DNA of 64,000 nt from Ilex aquifolium (taxonomy: Eukaryota > Streptophyta > Magnoliopsida > Aquifoliales > Aquifoliaceae), in contig OX637402.1 in assembly GCA_951799425.1 (NCBI GenBank), positions 32,458,492 to 32,522,491 on the forward strand, in the 5' to 3' direction. The notes under the pieces are model-generated. The model searched no databases. It worked only from the letters and a program-made list of their open reading frames with translations, and was not told where the DNA came from. Below, piece by piece: positions 29,502-41,396 of this stretch (within the stretch, counting starts at the first letter, position 1; every line of letters begins with the position of its first letter). The position numbers and the translations under genes are program-made.

Positions 29502-32229
29502 GTAGTTTAGTAGATTGGTGAATTTATATATAGAGTTGAGATGGATTGGAGAACATCATCTAAATGAAAATCCTTTAGCTAGATTTGTCTATGTTTTTAT
29601 AGGTTTTTTTACGCTCTTTGCTCAAGAACTTAATGAAGGATTGGCTTTGGTATGTCCATTGGTACTGGAGTGTCGCGAATGTACGAGATGTTTCTTTAAG
29701 TGACTTCTTTTCTCCATCAATCTATGAGAAAGAATGGAGGATCAGACGCCAATCGAGTGAACACATTCGCTTTGGTCTTCTCTAAAAGATCTATGATTTA
29801 ATAGTAGAGAAGAGTGTAAACTTGAAACCCACCATATCTTCAAGAATGCCTCTCTAGATTTCGGGAATGGTTACTAGGAATATGCTATGTATCGTTCTTA
29901 TTTATAGTTCTTGTTAGCATTGTTGAAAGAGCAAAGTTATCAAGGCCTAATCTAAGTACATGATAGATTATATCCATCGGATTAGCTGTAGTATCAAATC
30001 ATTAGGTTCCCAAGTTACACTACAAGTAATGCTCAAATTCTTTGGAATTGGTCTCAGAAAACTTGGAAGATATTCTTGAGAAACTTGTAGTTGATTTTGC
30101 CATTGAATTTCATTAAGATTTGGGATTTTTTTTTTCTTTGCTTCAACTAGTATCTAGATTCCTGGGCTTCCACAGAGCGCAGGGATAACTGAAAGACTTT
30201 CACTTCTTGTGCAGGTTTTAGCTTTGTTGGTGTTACTGTTAGGACACTTTTATCCTCTTGTTGGTATGGATAGTAATCCCATAGCTGCAATATGGCCCTG
30301 GCTGACGGGCTGAGTTATGTGTTACATACAGCCCAAAAACTGGAGAAATTTGTGTATGTGTTTAACATACCACTTAAAGAGCGTTAGGTGGTGTAGATAG
30401 TCAATCAATAGCTGTACATTCTTCTGGTGTATATAGTCAATTAGAAGTTATACATATTCTAGAAAAAGTTAAGATTCAGCATTTTTTTTGAAAAAAACTA
30501 ACTTTTATGTTTAACATGATAATTTTTTATTGGATTTGCACACTACAACACACTATCATGATGCATTAAACCCACCCTAATAGCCTAACTTCTTGTAAGA
30601 CCGGCGCAGATTGGATGCAAAATCATACACTAATATGTGGAGAACACTTTAGGATGATTTTGGGAAGCTTTTAGTAACATTATTCCCTCACATTAATAAC
30701 TATGGGCTTTCTTTTAGTTAAAACTGATCTAGTTTGTGTATTGTTAGACAGTTATTTTACTACACTTTTTTTTATCCTCATACTCTTGGGAAGGCTTGGC
30801 TTAAGCAGATCTTGGTAATTGTATATATAGTTTGAGTTGGTGAAGAATAGAGAGAGAGTTTTTGGTTAGCCTATGGAAAGCCCCTGGAGTTATTGGTCGT
30901 AGTGGTAATTGTTGGCCTAAAACAGTTTTTTAAATGTAAAAATTAAATTTTTGGTCGATTTTGAGCCTAAATTAAATAGAACCCATTTGTTGTTTCGAGT
31001 AAACTGTTGTGGGTTCGTATTCTGTTCCATAAGGAGAATAACGCAGTATAAGAAAATAGGTTCAAAAGTGACCCTCTTGAAATGTGAAAATATAGGTTGT
31101 ACAATGTAAGGATTTTACACCAATCCCATATTAGTTGAGAAATAAATTCTACATGGGCATAAATATGTCAAGTTTGATATATAAGATTGGGTCTTAAGGG
31201 GTACCACAATTTTATAAGTGGAGTGAGTGCCTACATGTCTTTGGTTCAACTACACACACGCCTGCTTGCCTCAACCACGACCCGACTCGACTAGGCCGGG
31301 CTCAGGCACGGGGTGTAAGTTAGACCAAACTCGATCTTTTTGAAAAAAAATTGTTTCACGAATTGGGCGTGAATTTCTAAAAATTTCGGTACCCGTTGGA
31401 TTTGAATTCGCACTGGTTCAAATTTTGCCTTTCCTCCGGTCCGAATTTCAAATAGTGTTTGTTCATAGATAAACAGTTAATCTATGGTGTCTGTTGGGTT
31501 ACATTCGTTCGCATGGTGACTGTCCGGATCAATCATCATTCTCTCTACTAAATAACCCAGTCACACATTATTTTGCATCAACTGAATTTTGGCATTTAAG
31601 ATAGTCTCGTATAGTTATAATTTTGGCATTAAGACAGTTTGTATTTGGAGAATACACAACACAGTTCTGGTTCGCTGGACGAGTAGGTTGGAGTGTTACT
31701 TCTATTCGCATAAAGATCATTGTATCTTGAAAGACAGACGCTTTGATTTTCCATAAGCACTGTGTGTGGGCGAAATCTATTTTAAGGATATAGTGTCAAA
31801 CACTAGCCTTGATCTACTTAAAGTTTAATAACAGTTCATGTTTTGCAAGATGGTCAGTTTATCCATTGTTTAAATTACAAATTTATTGTGTAACTGTTTT
31901 GTTCATATCTGTAACTGTTTCGTACATACTAGAATAACTATTTCGTTTTTTATTGTTACTGTTTTGTTTAAATTACATATTTCAAATCAAAAATTTTAAT
32001 ATGTAATTTTACTATATTTGAAATACCACACAATATTATTTGAAGTGCTCGAATCAAACTTTTTAGTACCCACTTCATTTGATGGGTTTGTCTGAACCTA
32101 TCAGCTTCATGAACTTCAAATCTAGTTTTGGATCAACACACCGGCTTTGGGTGGGTATCTATTGAAAGACATAGTAAAAGTGTTCTGGCCTCAATGCCAA
32201 AACAATTCCTCTGTTGCTATATTTATATA
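29502..32229. other. Long intergenic region downstream of ZF-HD gene
   Basis: No gene is supported over 2.7 kb. It starts with the likely 3' untranslated region. Around 31100-31250 the sequence resembles part of an old LTR ('ccaatcccatattagttgag', 'gtgagtgcctacatg'), but no ends were found. The rest is AT-rich and unassigned. Confidence 0.45.
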
Positions 32230-32816
32230 CTAGTTATTGTCTGTGCCTGAAGGCACAATGTAATAAAAAATGGTAAATAATAAATATATTTGTATTCATA
32301 TCCAATATTAAATCACAAACATAGAGAAGATATAAAGAAATTTAAGCATCGATTTATAGTGGGGGTGAGAGGTGGTGGGCGGCAATGGTGGTGGTAGGAG
32401 ACGGTGATGGTTGTGGTGGGTGGTAATGACCGTGGCGGCGGCGATGGTGGTGGTGGTGGTAGAGGTAGTGGTGGTGGTAGTGGTGGTGGTGGTAGAGGTA
32501 GTGGTGGCTGCAATGGTGGCGGTGGGGGTGGTAGAGGTAGTGGTGGTGGGGGTGGGGGTGGTAGAGGTAGTGGTAGAGCGGTTTCAAACACTATTATTTT
32601 TTTAAACTACTTATGAGAAATAATTTCTAGAAATAATTTTAAAAAATCACTCCAAACACACCCTTATGGGCCAATTTTTCTTATTAAATTTAGGGTGTTA
32701 ATATTAGCCGTTAAATTAACTTTAAAGTAAAATTTAAAGCGATCTGAACCGCAAATAACAAAATCCATTTTATTTATCTTTTGAGATTTAAATTGTAAAC
32801 TACTTTATTATATAGA
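32230..32816 (-). mobile_element. Non-autonomous Helitron, copy 2 (inverted)
   Basis: Read on the minus strand it starts TCTATATAATAAAG, preceded by A, and ends CTAG, followed by T, with the same GTGCC-TTCA-GGCAC hairpin as copy 1. The outer 240 bases align closely with copy 1 over the whole left arm, and the right arms also match. The interior trinucleotide repeat (about 32365-32580) is roughly half as long as in copy 1. There is no coding sequence for a transposase. Confidence 0.85.
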
Positions 32817-33004
32817 TATATCTTGAATTGATAAGATTACATGAGTTTTGAAATACAAAAAATACAAGACTTGCCGAAGGAAGAAACAGAATAAACATAA
32901 TACAATGGATAAGATCAAGTGCCAGCTGAGATGATTGTTGCTGAATTTGAATTTGGTGATAAAAAATCTGTTTCAGAGATCTTTACCGAAGTGGACTTAA
33001 TCTT

Positions 33005-35357
33005 CTAGTTAACATCTATACTGACTGAGCTCGAGTTCATGTCTGTAGTCCCAGCTTCATTCTGCTTCAAGCTCAATTCATTATCCTTCTTCGTGTTCTT
33101 GTACATGAGGTACAATGTCATTTGAGCAATTCCGCATAAAAATCCCAAGGCGTTTCGTAGCTGGTCGTTGAGTGACATAAGCCAACCAAAAAAGAAGAAA
33201 GATCAGCAAATATATAGACCACTGGAGAAAAAATACGGTACAGAATGGTCATATTTTGGTACTATATATACAAAATTATAATTATAGTCGGATAAATTTA
33301 AAACTCAGTCGGATGAAGTTACACTAAAAAAATATCGCTTTTTTGAATTGTCGCTTGACCCCGATAGAGTAGGTTTTTGAACTTAATCGAGTTATAACTA
33401 TATCCTATTAAGTCATAATTTTTAGTACATTACCCACATTTGGTACTGTGAGAGTGTGATGAGCTAAGGATATATGATTGAACGAATGCCATTATTTACT
33501 TACTTCAATGAAGAAATCCTTCATGAAAAATCCATAGAAGAACCACACGATGCCCATTAAAGTGATGGATAGTGAAAGAGTGAATGGCATGTACTCTACA
33601 CTTTTTGTTCTTATCACTTGTCTCTGCAGAAAAATAAAGAGCAAATGCTAAGAAAATTTATCCTTCATAATTATTAGTTCAACAATTAATTAATAAGCAA
33701 TTACTAACGAGATTAATTAATCGTGTATGTTTAAGAATTACCGCGATGCCAAGTGGGGCGGCAAATGCTAAAACGTTGATGACAGTAGTTATCCATCCTA
33801 CAACTATTACTCTCTTGTGGCCTTTTACGAGTAAGAGAGAGAACAGTACGATCACCCCAAAGCTTCCTACATTCAATAGGAGTATCAAACTCACTGTGGA
33901 AATCTGCAAAAACACCACTTGTTTAAGCCCTAGCATGAGAAAAAAGAAAAGAAATGAAATGAGAGAGAGAGAGAGAGAGAGAGAGAATTTTACCTTAGTT
34001 TTCTTAGGTGCATATATCACGTACATTAGAAGGTAAATTGCCTCTACAACAGATCCAATACCATTTAGGCTGACGATCATATACTCATTTTTCCTCAGAA
34101 AAGCATAAAGCAACATTAATTCTGCACTAAAGAGCGTTACTGAATAAGGTATTGATTGATACCCTTCTGATGATTTCCTCTTGTAAATCTTGCAAAAGGT
34201 CGGCCTGAGAGAGGGAGAGAAAGAGAGGAGCAATCATTTTAGTGTGAGAAAAATACTATTATTGTGGTTGTGGGTAGCCTTGTCAAAATCCGACACGATA
34301 CGATTAATTGACACAAATCGACATGAATTAAACGGGTTTAGGTAAGACTTTAACGGGTTCGGATGGTAAACGGGTTGTGTTCAGGTGAGTCATGCCAATC
34401 CATTTATCACTCGTTTACCCGTTTAAATAAAATTAATATAATAATAAAATTAATAATTATTTTAAAAAATTAGGCAGATTTTTTTTAGTGACAGTCACAT
34501 AAAAATATATATATTATTTTTAATGATAGCCACATAATTTTTTTTTTTAATTTAGTGACAACCACAAAAATATAATAATAAATTAAAACCACACGTGTTA
34601 AACGAGTCGTGTCGTGTTACCTGTTTATTAAACGGGTCGTGTATGAGTTTACATGTTTTTCACCCATCACCCGTTTAACTCGACACATAACCGTTTAACC
34701 CGACACGTTTAACACCCCTAATTGTGGGTCATGAAAATACTCCTGAGCAAAAATATATATAAAGCTTTTTGAAGTAAATGGGGCTTACAATGGCGCCAAG
34801 AGCACTGTGAATGCCACAACATTGCCTACGAACAAGTGGGAATCAAAGAAGATTCAGTTAGATATAGAAAAATATAAATCCTGTGGTTATAAAAATACAA
34901 TTTTACATAGCGTATGTAAAAACTTAAAGAGAGAGGCCATCATGACAATTCTTGGTAGAAAATCTAACACAATATTTCGCGGTACGAAACCTAAAAAACT
35001 TTTCAATGTCGTGTCAATTTTTTCAACCTTTTGCCCCATTCAAGATGAGGTCTTGGTCACAACATGATATACATCGAAGATAAAACACTTCATTACACAC
35101 ATGAATCTCTATTTCTACATGAAAATATTTTACAAGAGATTTAGATTTTTTCCATACAATTTCACCTATATATTAAAAAAAAATAACTTATATATAGCAA
35201 GTCTTATTTGAATCAATGACGAATAATCTATCATTTGAAGAAAAATGAAATAAAGAGGAGTAGAAGGGATCTAAATATATATTTAAGGACCAAAGTAATG
35301 GTTATTACCTAAGAGGCCGAAAATGGAAGCCAAGTTTTCATCGGTAAAGAGTGTCAT
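33005..35357 (-). CDS. SWEET sugar transporter (MtN3/saliva family)
   Basis: Six exons join in frame: 35309-35357, 34789-34825, 33994-34204, 33742-33903, 33504-33623, 33005-33160, giving 244 residues. All introns are GT-AG. The 37-base second exon is a hallmark of plant SWEET genes. Two MtN3 repeats of three membrane helices, joined by a linker helix, are visible: '[16 protein letters not shown]', '[20 protein letters not shown]', '[20 protein letters not shown]', then '[19 protein letters not shown]' and '[16 protein letters not shown]'. The PYS/MPF positions match the conserved proline tetrad. SWEETs carry sucrose or hexoses down the gradient across plasma or vacuole membranes. The wording 'APKKTK' suggests clade III (sucrose type), by inference. 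A hAT MITE lies in intron 2 and a GA repeat in intron 3. The C-terminal tail is short (about 30 residues). Confidence 0.92.
33961..33984. repeat. (GA)n microsatellite in SWEET intron 3
   Basis: About twelve GA units, ten bases inside the donor side of the intron between exons 3 and 4 (CT units as transcribed). Confidence 0.9.
34275..34720. mobile_element. hAT-type MITE in SWEET intron 2
   Basis: The ends are TAGCCTTGTC on the left and TAGGGGTGTT when the right end is reversed, flanked by GTTGTGGG (34267-34274) and ATTGTGGG (34721-34728), an 8-bp target duplication with one mismatch. Internal arms carry many inverted copies of 'taaacgggt' and 'cgacacg' motifs. The element accounts for three quarters of the intron. 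Splice sites of the gene are not affected. Confidence 0.7.
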
Positions 35358-35695
35358 CTATTTAGTGAAGCTCTTCGTAGGGGAAAATGCTCTTTTACCC
35401 AACAAAGTGACTTAGAATAACTCTCTAAACTTCCTTCGTTTTTATAATCAGCGTAAGAAGAGTTGGGCGGAGAAGGTATTGCGGCGAATGTTTGGCTGAA
35501 GAACAAATCCCACTAACTTTTGGTTTGAACCAAATGTGACCATTGTCTCTATGCCACAAACTGCAAAACCAACCCCTTCACGTCTCACTTGCTGGCCCCG
35601 AAATGTCCGTCAGAAAACACAAAAAAAAAAATGCTATTGTGATCTAATTCACTTTAGTACAATAGACCAATTTTCCTGCCTTTGATATTAACAAT

Positions 35696-35827
35696 TAGGA
35701 CTGTTAAACAAGTCAAGCTTGAACATTTTTTTAGGCTCGTTTATATGTAAATAGTTAAACGAGCCAGCTCGTTTATGTGTAAATTAGGCTTGAATCAAGC
35801 TCGAATTCAGCTCGATTATCACCCCTA
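35696..35827. mobile_element. Short hAT-type MITE
   Basis: A 132-bp element with ends TAGGACTGTTAAAC and, reversed, TAGGGGTGATAATC, flanked by a perfect 8-bp duplication TTAACAAT (35688-35695 and 35828-35835). The interior contains inverted 'gctcgttta' motifs. It lies about 340 bp upstream of the SWEET start codon. The ends resemble those of the MITE in SWEET intron 2. Confidence 0.8.
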
Positions 35828-35835
35828 TTAACAAT

Positions 35836-37313
35836 GTCATTCCAGTTGAACAGACACGAGGATTTGATTTCTTTCGTATTTTCTTTCAATTTGGGTTACA
35901 TTTAGAGAAAAAAAAATGACGTGTTCACCGAAACTTTTGTCAAATTTTTAATCCCATAAAATTCGACACATTAATAGTCATTAAATAATTAATGAAAGTT
36001 TATGAAATTCACTAATCCTATTATTCAAAGTGATTTGGGATGCAAAATTGAGTAAAAATTTTGATTGCAATTCTATAAAATCCAAATGAAACATAAAAAA
36101 TTGTAATTCAAATGCATATCACCCCTTTTATGAGTGAGTTCTATCAATTTTTTTTGTGAGACTCACTCATCCAACACTCATAAAAAAAATAATATATATT
36201 TGAGTTTTAATTTTTCGATTCTATTTATATTATGTAATATTTTTCAAATTTTGGTAGACCATTGTCTATCTAATTTGATGTTTTTGGAAACAACAGCCCT
36301 CGAAATGTACACCCATTTCCGTAGTGTAAGTTGTCAAAGAAAGGAAGTTCTGGTTATGTAAGGCCCAGACCAAGAATGTACAGGCAAGGGAATACCTTCC
36401 TAAATAGTTTGTGGTGGCAACTCTAAACACTATTTTAAAAGGAACAAAAGCCTTATCCACCAGCTCCATACAATATCTTAGTCATTTAGCATGGTCCCCA
36501 TTAATCAAGATTTTATGGGAATAAATCACATAGACACCTAATTTGGATGTTCTTTATACAAAATGATTGTGATCAAATCTAAACCACAATGGAGCTTTGG
36601 GTCCATCCGAGTGGTGAACCACTCTATGAAAGCTAGATCCACATAAGACGTGTAATGCATAGTTAAAAAAACGACAATCACTATTTGAATAACTAATCAA
36701 ATACCAGCTAACAGACCGAACCCCCATCAATAACTAATATTGTTCGGGGTTGGATAATCTATGGAATGTTGATTAAGTGTGGAGGATATATGTTGTTTTA
36801 AGGAGAGAGAATTGTTGATTCTTTATAGTCATTTATTTTTATTTTCTATCTTGACAACTCTTATTCCCCCACCTTTTAGCGTTCTGGGGCCCTATTATAT
36901 ATAATTATAGTGTCATTTCTTCCTCCTTAAGTTGTAGGGTTCAATCCTTCTCATTTCTCTTATAAATTTGATACTTTTAAATCTGAATCATAATCTCATA
37001 ATTGTTAATTTGGTACTTTTACGACTATGCGAAACAATAAATCTACCATAATTTTGATACCTTCATCAATAATAAAGTTGTAAGTATCACACAAGAGACA
37101 CTAGGGTTTGTATACATATCATTAAACTTTTCATTTTTATTTAAATAAGGATAGATAAGTTTTTTGAAATGAGTCGATCCTTTTAAGATTCAAAAAGAAG
37201 TACTTGGACCTCATGGCTCAAAAGTAATAGCCACCAAAAAAAATCTTCATTGTCATCCTATGAAATTAGAGTTATTATATCAATAAATATTGATTTATTT
37301 TTCATCACAATCA
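35836..37313. other. Unassigned intergenic sequence
   Basis: AT-rich DNA with no supported gene between the SWEET gene and tRNA-Ala. Short frames (36134-36361, 36266-36469) show no family features. Confidence 0.45.
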
Positions 37314-37386
37314 GGGGATGTAGCTCAGATGGTAGAGCGCTCGCTTAGCATGCGAGAGGCACGGGGATCGATACCCCGCATCTCCA
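37314..37386 (+). tRNA. tRNA-Ala (anticodon AGC)
   Basis: A full 73-nt cloverleaf: acceptor strands GGGGATG and CATCTCC pair with one G-T, discriminator A, D-arm GCTCAGATGGTAGAGC, anticodon loop CTTAGCATG with AGC, and T-arm GGGGATCGATACCCC. Box A and box B of the internal polymerase III promoter are intact (GATCGATAC at the T loop). A TTTT terminator follows at once at 37387. No intron. It reads alanine GCU codons (and GCC by wobble after inosine formation). Confidence 0.97.
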
Positions 37387-38115
37387 TTTTTTGTCTACTC
37401 GTTTCTAATTCCCGCCCTTTGTCTGACTGAAAATTGAAAAATTCAGATTCGAATTCATTCAATTCAAATCATCCATTTCTCTTCGTCTTGCAATTCTTGC
37501 TCTCCGAGCTTCTATGTTGTATGAATCCTCTCAATTTGCCGAATTTAGGTTACTTTTCAACCGGCTTTTCGCTTGATTTTGATTTTTTTTTCTTCGCTTT
37601 TCTCTTTCGTGATTTTCTGAATATATTTATAGGATTTTCTGTCAGGTTGATTGTCTTGCTCCACTGAATTCGTTATCACATACGGTAAGATCAGTCACAG
37701 ATTCACACACTACTTCCTTATAATCATTTTTTTCATGAGTTTTAGATCAGTTACTGATTATTTTTTTCATTCCATGTGATTATGAATTCTTGAATCACGT
37801 TTTTAGGAGAATAATGAGAATTTTCATTCGTTTGCAAGAATCGAATCCAAGGTAATTGTTCTTTTATGTTCGCTTTTGTTTACTTTACTTAATTAGCTGT
37901 TCTGTTTTAGAAAATGAGTGTAAAATACAGGATTTCATAAGGGAAGCATAATATATACATATTTATACATCTTCAAACTAGAAAAATACATCACAATAGG
38001 AATTACATGGGGAAACAAGCACATTGTTATTGGTAAATCGTTCCCACATTTGTTAGGGTACTGATTCAACTGCGCGAGGATAGTATTCATGCATGATGTA
38101 GCTACACCTTTTGCT
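37387..38115. other. Intergenic sequence between tRNA-Ala and the RADIALIS-like gene
   Basis: T-rich DNA. The 77-codon frame at 37434-37667 has no recognisable features and begins right at the tRNA terminator; I do not support it as a gene. Confidence 0.4.
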
Positions 38116-38360
38116 TCACTGTAGCTTTAGGTTCTTCAGAAGCCTGCAGACATGGAAAAAAAATATAATGAATTTTAAGCGGTGCTAGTTCTATCAGAGG
38201 CCTGCTTATTTAATTGAATATATTCCCTGATATCTTCCAATTTGCATAAGCTTCGTTGGTACAGAGATTAGAGGTTTGTGTTATCTTCCTCCAACTGACC
38301 AATAGATTCCAGAGACAACGCATATTCACAAATAAATTTTTCCCAAAAATCGGATGATAT

Positions 38361-38416
<56 letters not shown>

Positions 38417-39515
38417 CATTAGATTTTTTAATGGAATTTCTAATGCTGCTAGAAGTTTCAGCTAGATCTAGTAAGTGTTGTCAACTTGACATGAGTACAG
38501 GATTGGGATTAGTGAAGAGTCATGTGATGATCATTGTCCAGACAAGACGCAATCTTGAACAAAGCACTAATTATTTTATTGCAACAAATATTAATGATAT
38601 TGTCTGAGCTTTAATCCATTGCCCCATGTGAAATGTTATCTAAAGCAAGTAGGATTAGATTTCATGTGGTCTCGTTTGGAAACCTGATTAAAGTGAAAAA
38701 AAAATCACAAAAGTACAGAATACATAACTGTTATGCTTTTGTACATTCACTTGGGGAGGAAGACCCATACTGGTTTTGACTTTACTACCAGAAATGGAAG
38801 TCATAGCCAAAAACTAATGTAAATGGAAAATGAAGAATTACAATGCAGAAATTTTTAAATAGGGATTGGATTATATTTTGATGTTTTTCACATTTGTGTC
38901 ATAGATGGTTTAAGTAGTCTTTTTCCAGTTGATGGTCAATTTGTTTTGGACACATTAAGATGTTTCCTAAATTTAGTTTGCATACACTCTCCATGTCTCT
39001 CGGATAAAAACTGGGGGAAATGCTACATTGAGGGAATGACCTAGGTTGTTTTCCCAATGTGATTAAGGAACCATAAGCTTAGTATTACAGGAAGATGATA
39101 GCTTATATAGAGCTGTTGGATTTAGTTCAGACAGAAGCAATTGCAAGGATCACAACAGTTATAATTTTTCAGTTGCAATGCATCACACTATTAGTTTGGT
39201 TATGAGTCATGGTTGTAAGTTACACTACCTCTGTTCATTAGCAAATGCTCTACCATTGCTTCCGGTGGCCCTGTAGTTGGGTAAAGGGACTTGGTCGGAT
39301 TCTATTTGCATGATATCCTTTACAAGGATCTCGTAGTGCCTCTTCACTTCCTCCACTGATTTCCCACCTACAGCCCTGGCTATGTTTTGCCAGCGGTCAG
39401 GGGTGTCCCTGTCATACAGAGCCAAAGCATCTTCGAATTGCTTGTTCTGCTTTGGTGTCCAGGAGTGGCTACTACTACGAGAAGCTGAAATTGAGCTTGA
39501 TGCCATATCTGTCAA
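38116..39515 (-). CDS. RADIALIS-like SANT/MYB protein
   Basis: Exon 1 (39229-39515) and a 28-base exon 2 (38116-38143) join across a 1,085-bp GT-AG intron to give 104 residues. The single SANT/MYB domain is at about residues 15-67: '[20 protein letters not shown]', '[11 protein letters not shown]', '[16 protein letters not shown]'. Exon 2 encodes 'LLKNLKLQ' and the stop, matching the conserved C-terminal tail of the RAD-like family. Without that exon the frame stops three codons into the intron at 39225. Small RAD-like proteins lack an activation domain and act by competing with other MYB proteins (for example DRIF-type partners) in floral asymmetry and other growth programs. An in-frame ATG at 39506 is an alternative start. 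A TATA-like box lies near 39745 on this strand (inference). Confidence 0.93.
38365..38414. repeat. (GA)25 microsatellite in RADIALIS-like intron
   Basis: Fifty bases of uninterrupted GA units, about 220 bases upstream of exon 2 in the plus-strand numbering; CT units in the transcript. Likely to be polymorphic in length. Confidence 0.95.
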
Positions 39516-41164
39516 GTGAGTGAATTTTTAGAATTCAGGAGCTTGGTTTATATGAAAAGTTTTAAGTGAATGATGACAGGCGAAAAGAATGTATTTGGAG
39601 TTGGGAAATGATTTGAAAACTAAGAGGCAAAAGAGAACTGAAAAGTGAAAGAGAACTTAGAAAGAAAGAGAGAAGAGCTGCCTCAGTCAAGGGAGAAGAC
39701 TGAAGTCAAGTGGATGGTATGAACCATAGAGAACTAAGCCATCTCCTTATAAGCAGGTGGACAGAGTGGTGGGGCAGAGCTAGTTGGCGAATATTTTTAG
39801 ATCTTTAGAAGTGAGGTACAATGCAATGTGATTAGTTTTCATAGGAGCCACAATATGAAGCAAGGGAAGAAGGACAAGAGCTGGATGGGAATCAGGTAGG
39901 AGTGTCGAAGGATAAGCTCTTTATGAATTCTTGAAAAGTCCTTTTCTTGTCTTTTATAATATCATCAGCAAGTGGATTTCCCAGAGAGTTCCCCCAGCTG
40001 GTGGGATTAGATCCCCCAATTCCAACCCTACCCATCAAGATATATGCGCCGACTTATCAGTTCCTACGCCACAGAAAAATAAACCATCAAGATATTCTGC
40101 AATCTTGTAGTGGGACATTGTTGTTCTCATTACAACTCGTCATAACCGTTAAATTTACTTTGTCTAAAGTGTAAGATGATGATTCTTCTGAAAGCAAAAA
40201 TTTCAGATAATTGCAATGGGGTTTGTTTGATTTGAATTGTTACCAGAATTGACCAAACTTTTGACCCATGATTTGGATACATCGATTCCAAATGGGATGG
40301 GTTTGTGATCCAAATCACTAAAATATATGACCCCAAATTATAATATTACCTTTAAATGGATTCGTTTTGAAACATGTAGCATAAATATAAAAAACATATT
40401 AATTGACTACGTGTATGTAGACGTATAATTATATATTATTTTAGATAATAAAAAATTAAGTGCAAATATAAGATAAATGGTAACTGAATTGTGCTTATAC
40501 CTTTATGGATGTTTTATGATATATAATGTTGTATAGTCGTGAAAACGATTTAGATGAGAGTTCCAAAACAAATTACGACCCAAAATAGCATACTAGTTAA
40601 GTCCACCCCAATCGTACCACATACCTAACAAAATATTGTATCACATACTCGTACCACGTACCAAAGCGACCCACAATCTAGGTAAGATTTCAATGTTAGC
40701 TTCTGTATCTTCAGCCTGTCAACTAAAATGTTAGCCCCTCCTAAAGTTTAGAAATCCAGTGGCTGCACCGGTGGTGCTGTATCTTTGTGTAGTTTCCATC
40801 AAAACAAAAAAAGCCAATGCCCACAAAAAGGAGAATGCAAAAGAAATCAGCCCATCACTTCCTTTTATTATGCTTTATTTCCTTGAAGTTTATCCTCAGT
40901 TTGCATGCCATTAATAATTGGGAGTTGGAAATTGTGGTTTATTTTTGTTTTTGAGCACCAGTCTATAGGACTCTTTCCATATGGTTTGCTTAGACCCTGA
41001 GCTATGGTATTTCTTCTTGTTTTTGAATCAACAGCACACCAACAGTTGCTCTTTTAGGAGATCCTGTGTGTCCGGGATGGGTAAGCAAATGGTTGATGCC
41101 CGTGCCAGTTAATGTCATTTGCCAACCACATCAGCATCATATTTGATTAATCATTTTTACACCA
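39516..41164. other. Promoter of the RADIALIS-like gene and unassigned DNA
   Basis: No gene is supported. The first 300 bases are purine-rich leader and promoter of the minus-strand RADIALIS-like gene. The rest is AT-rich with only short frames. Confidence 0.45.
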
Positions 41165-41179
41165 TCCTCTTTATTGTTT

Positions 41180-41381
41180 AACTCTTTGGGATGGTCCTGT
41201 GGTCAAGTTTGTCTTCTTGCAAGCAAGAGGTCTCATGTTCAATACTTCCCAAACCTTCTAAGGGCCAGTCACCCTTGTTCCTCAAAGGACATGTTCTTAA
41301 ACTAGTTTAAGCTACGGTTGCCGACTCAGAACTCAAGGAATAGTCAGCACAAGCCTGGACACCTTGCAACAAAAAAAAAAT
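41180..41381 (+). mobile_element. tRNA-derived SINE, second family member or family
   Basis: A 202-bp insertion flanked by a perfect 15-bp duplication TCCTCTTTATTGTTT (41165-41179 and 41382-41396). Box A is TGGTCCTGTGG (41192-41202, one base from consensus) and box B GTTCAATAC (41237-41245). The 3' end is 'ttgcaac' with ten A residues. The body after box B differs from the SINE at 9557, so it is probably another SINE family. Confidence 0.88.
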
Positions 41382-41396
41382 TCCTCTTTATTGTTT

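Noticed and set aside
29515-29703. 62-codon frame after the ZF-HD gene
   Set aside because: Lies in the likely 3' untranslated region and has no features.
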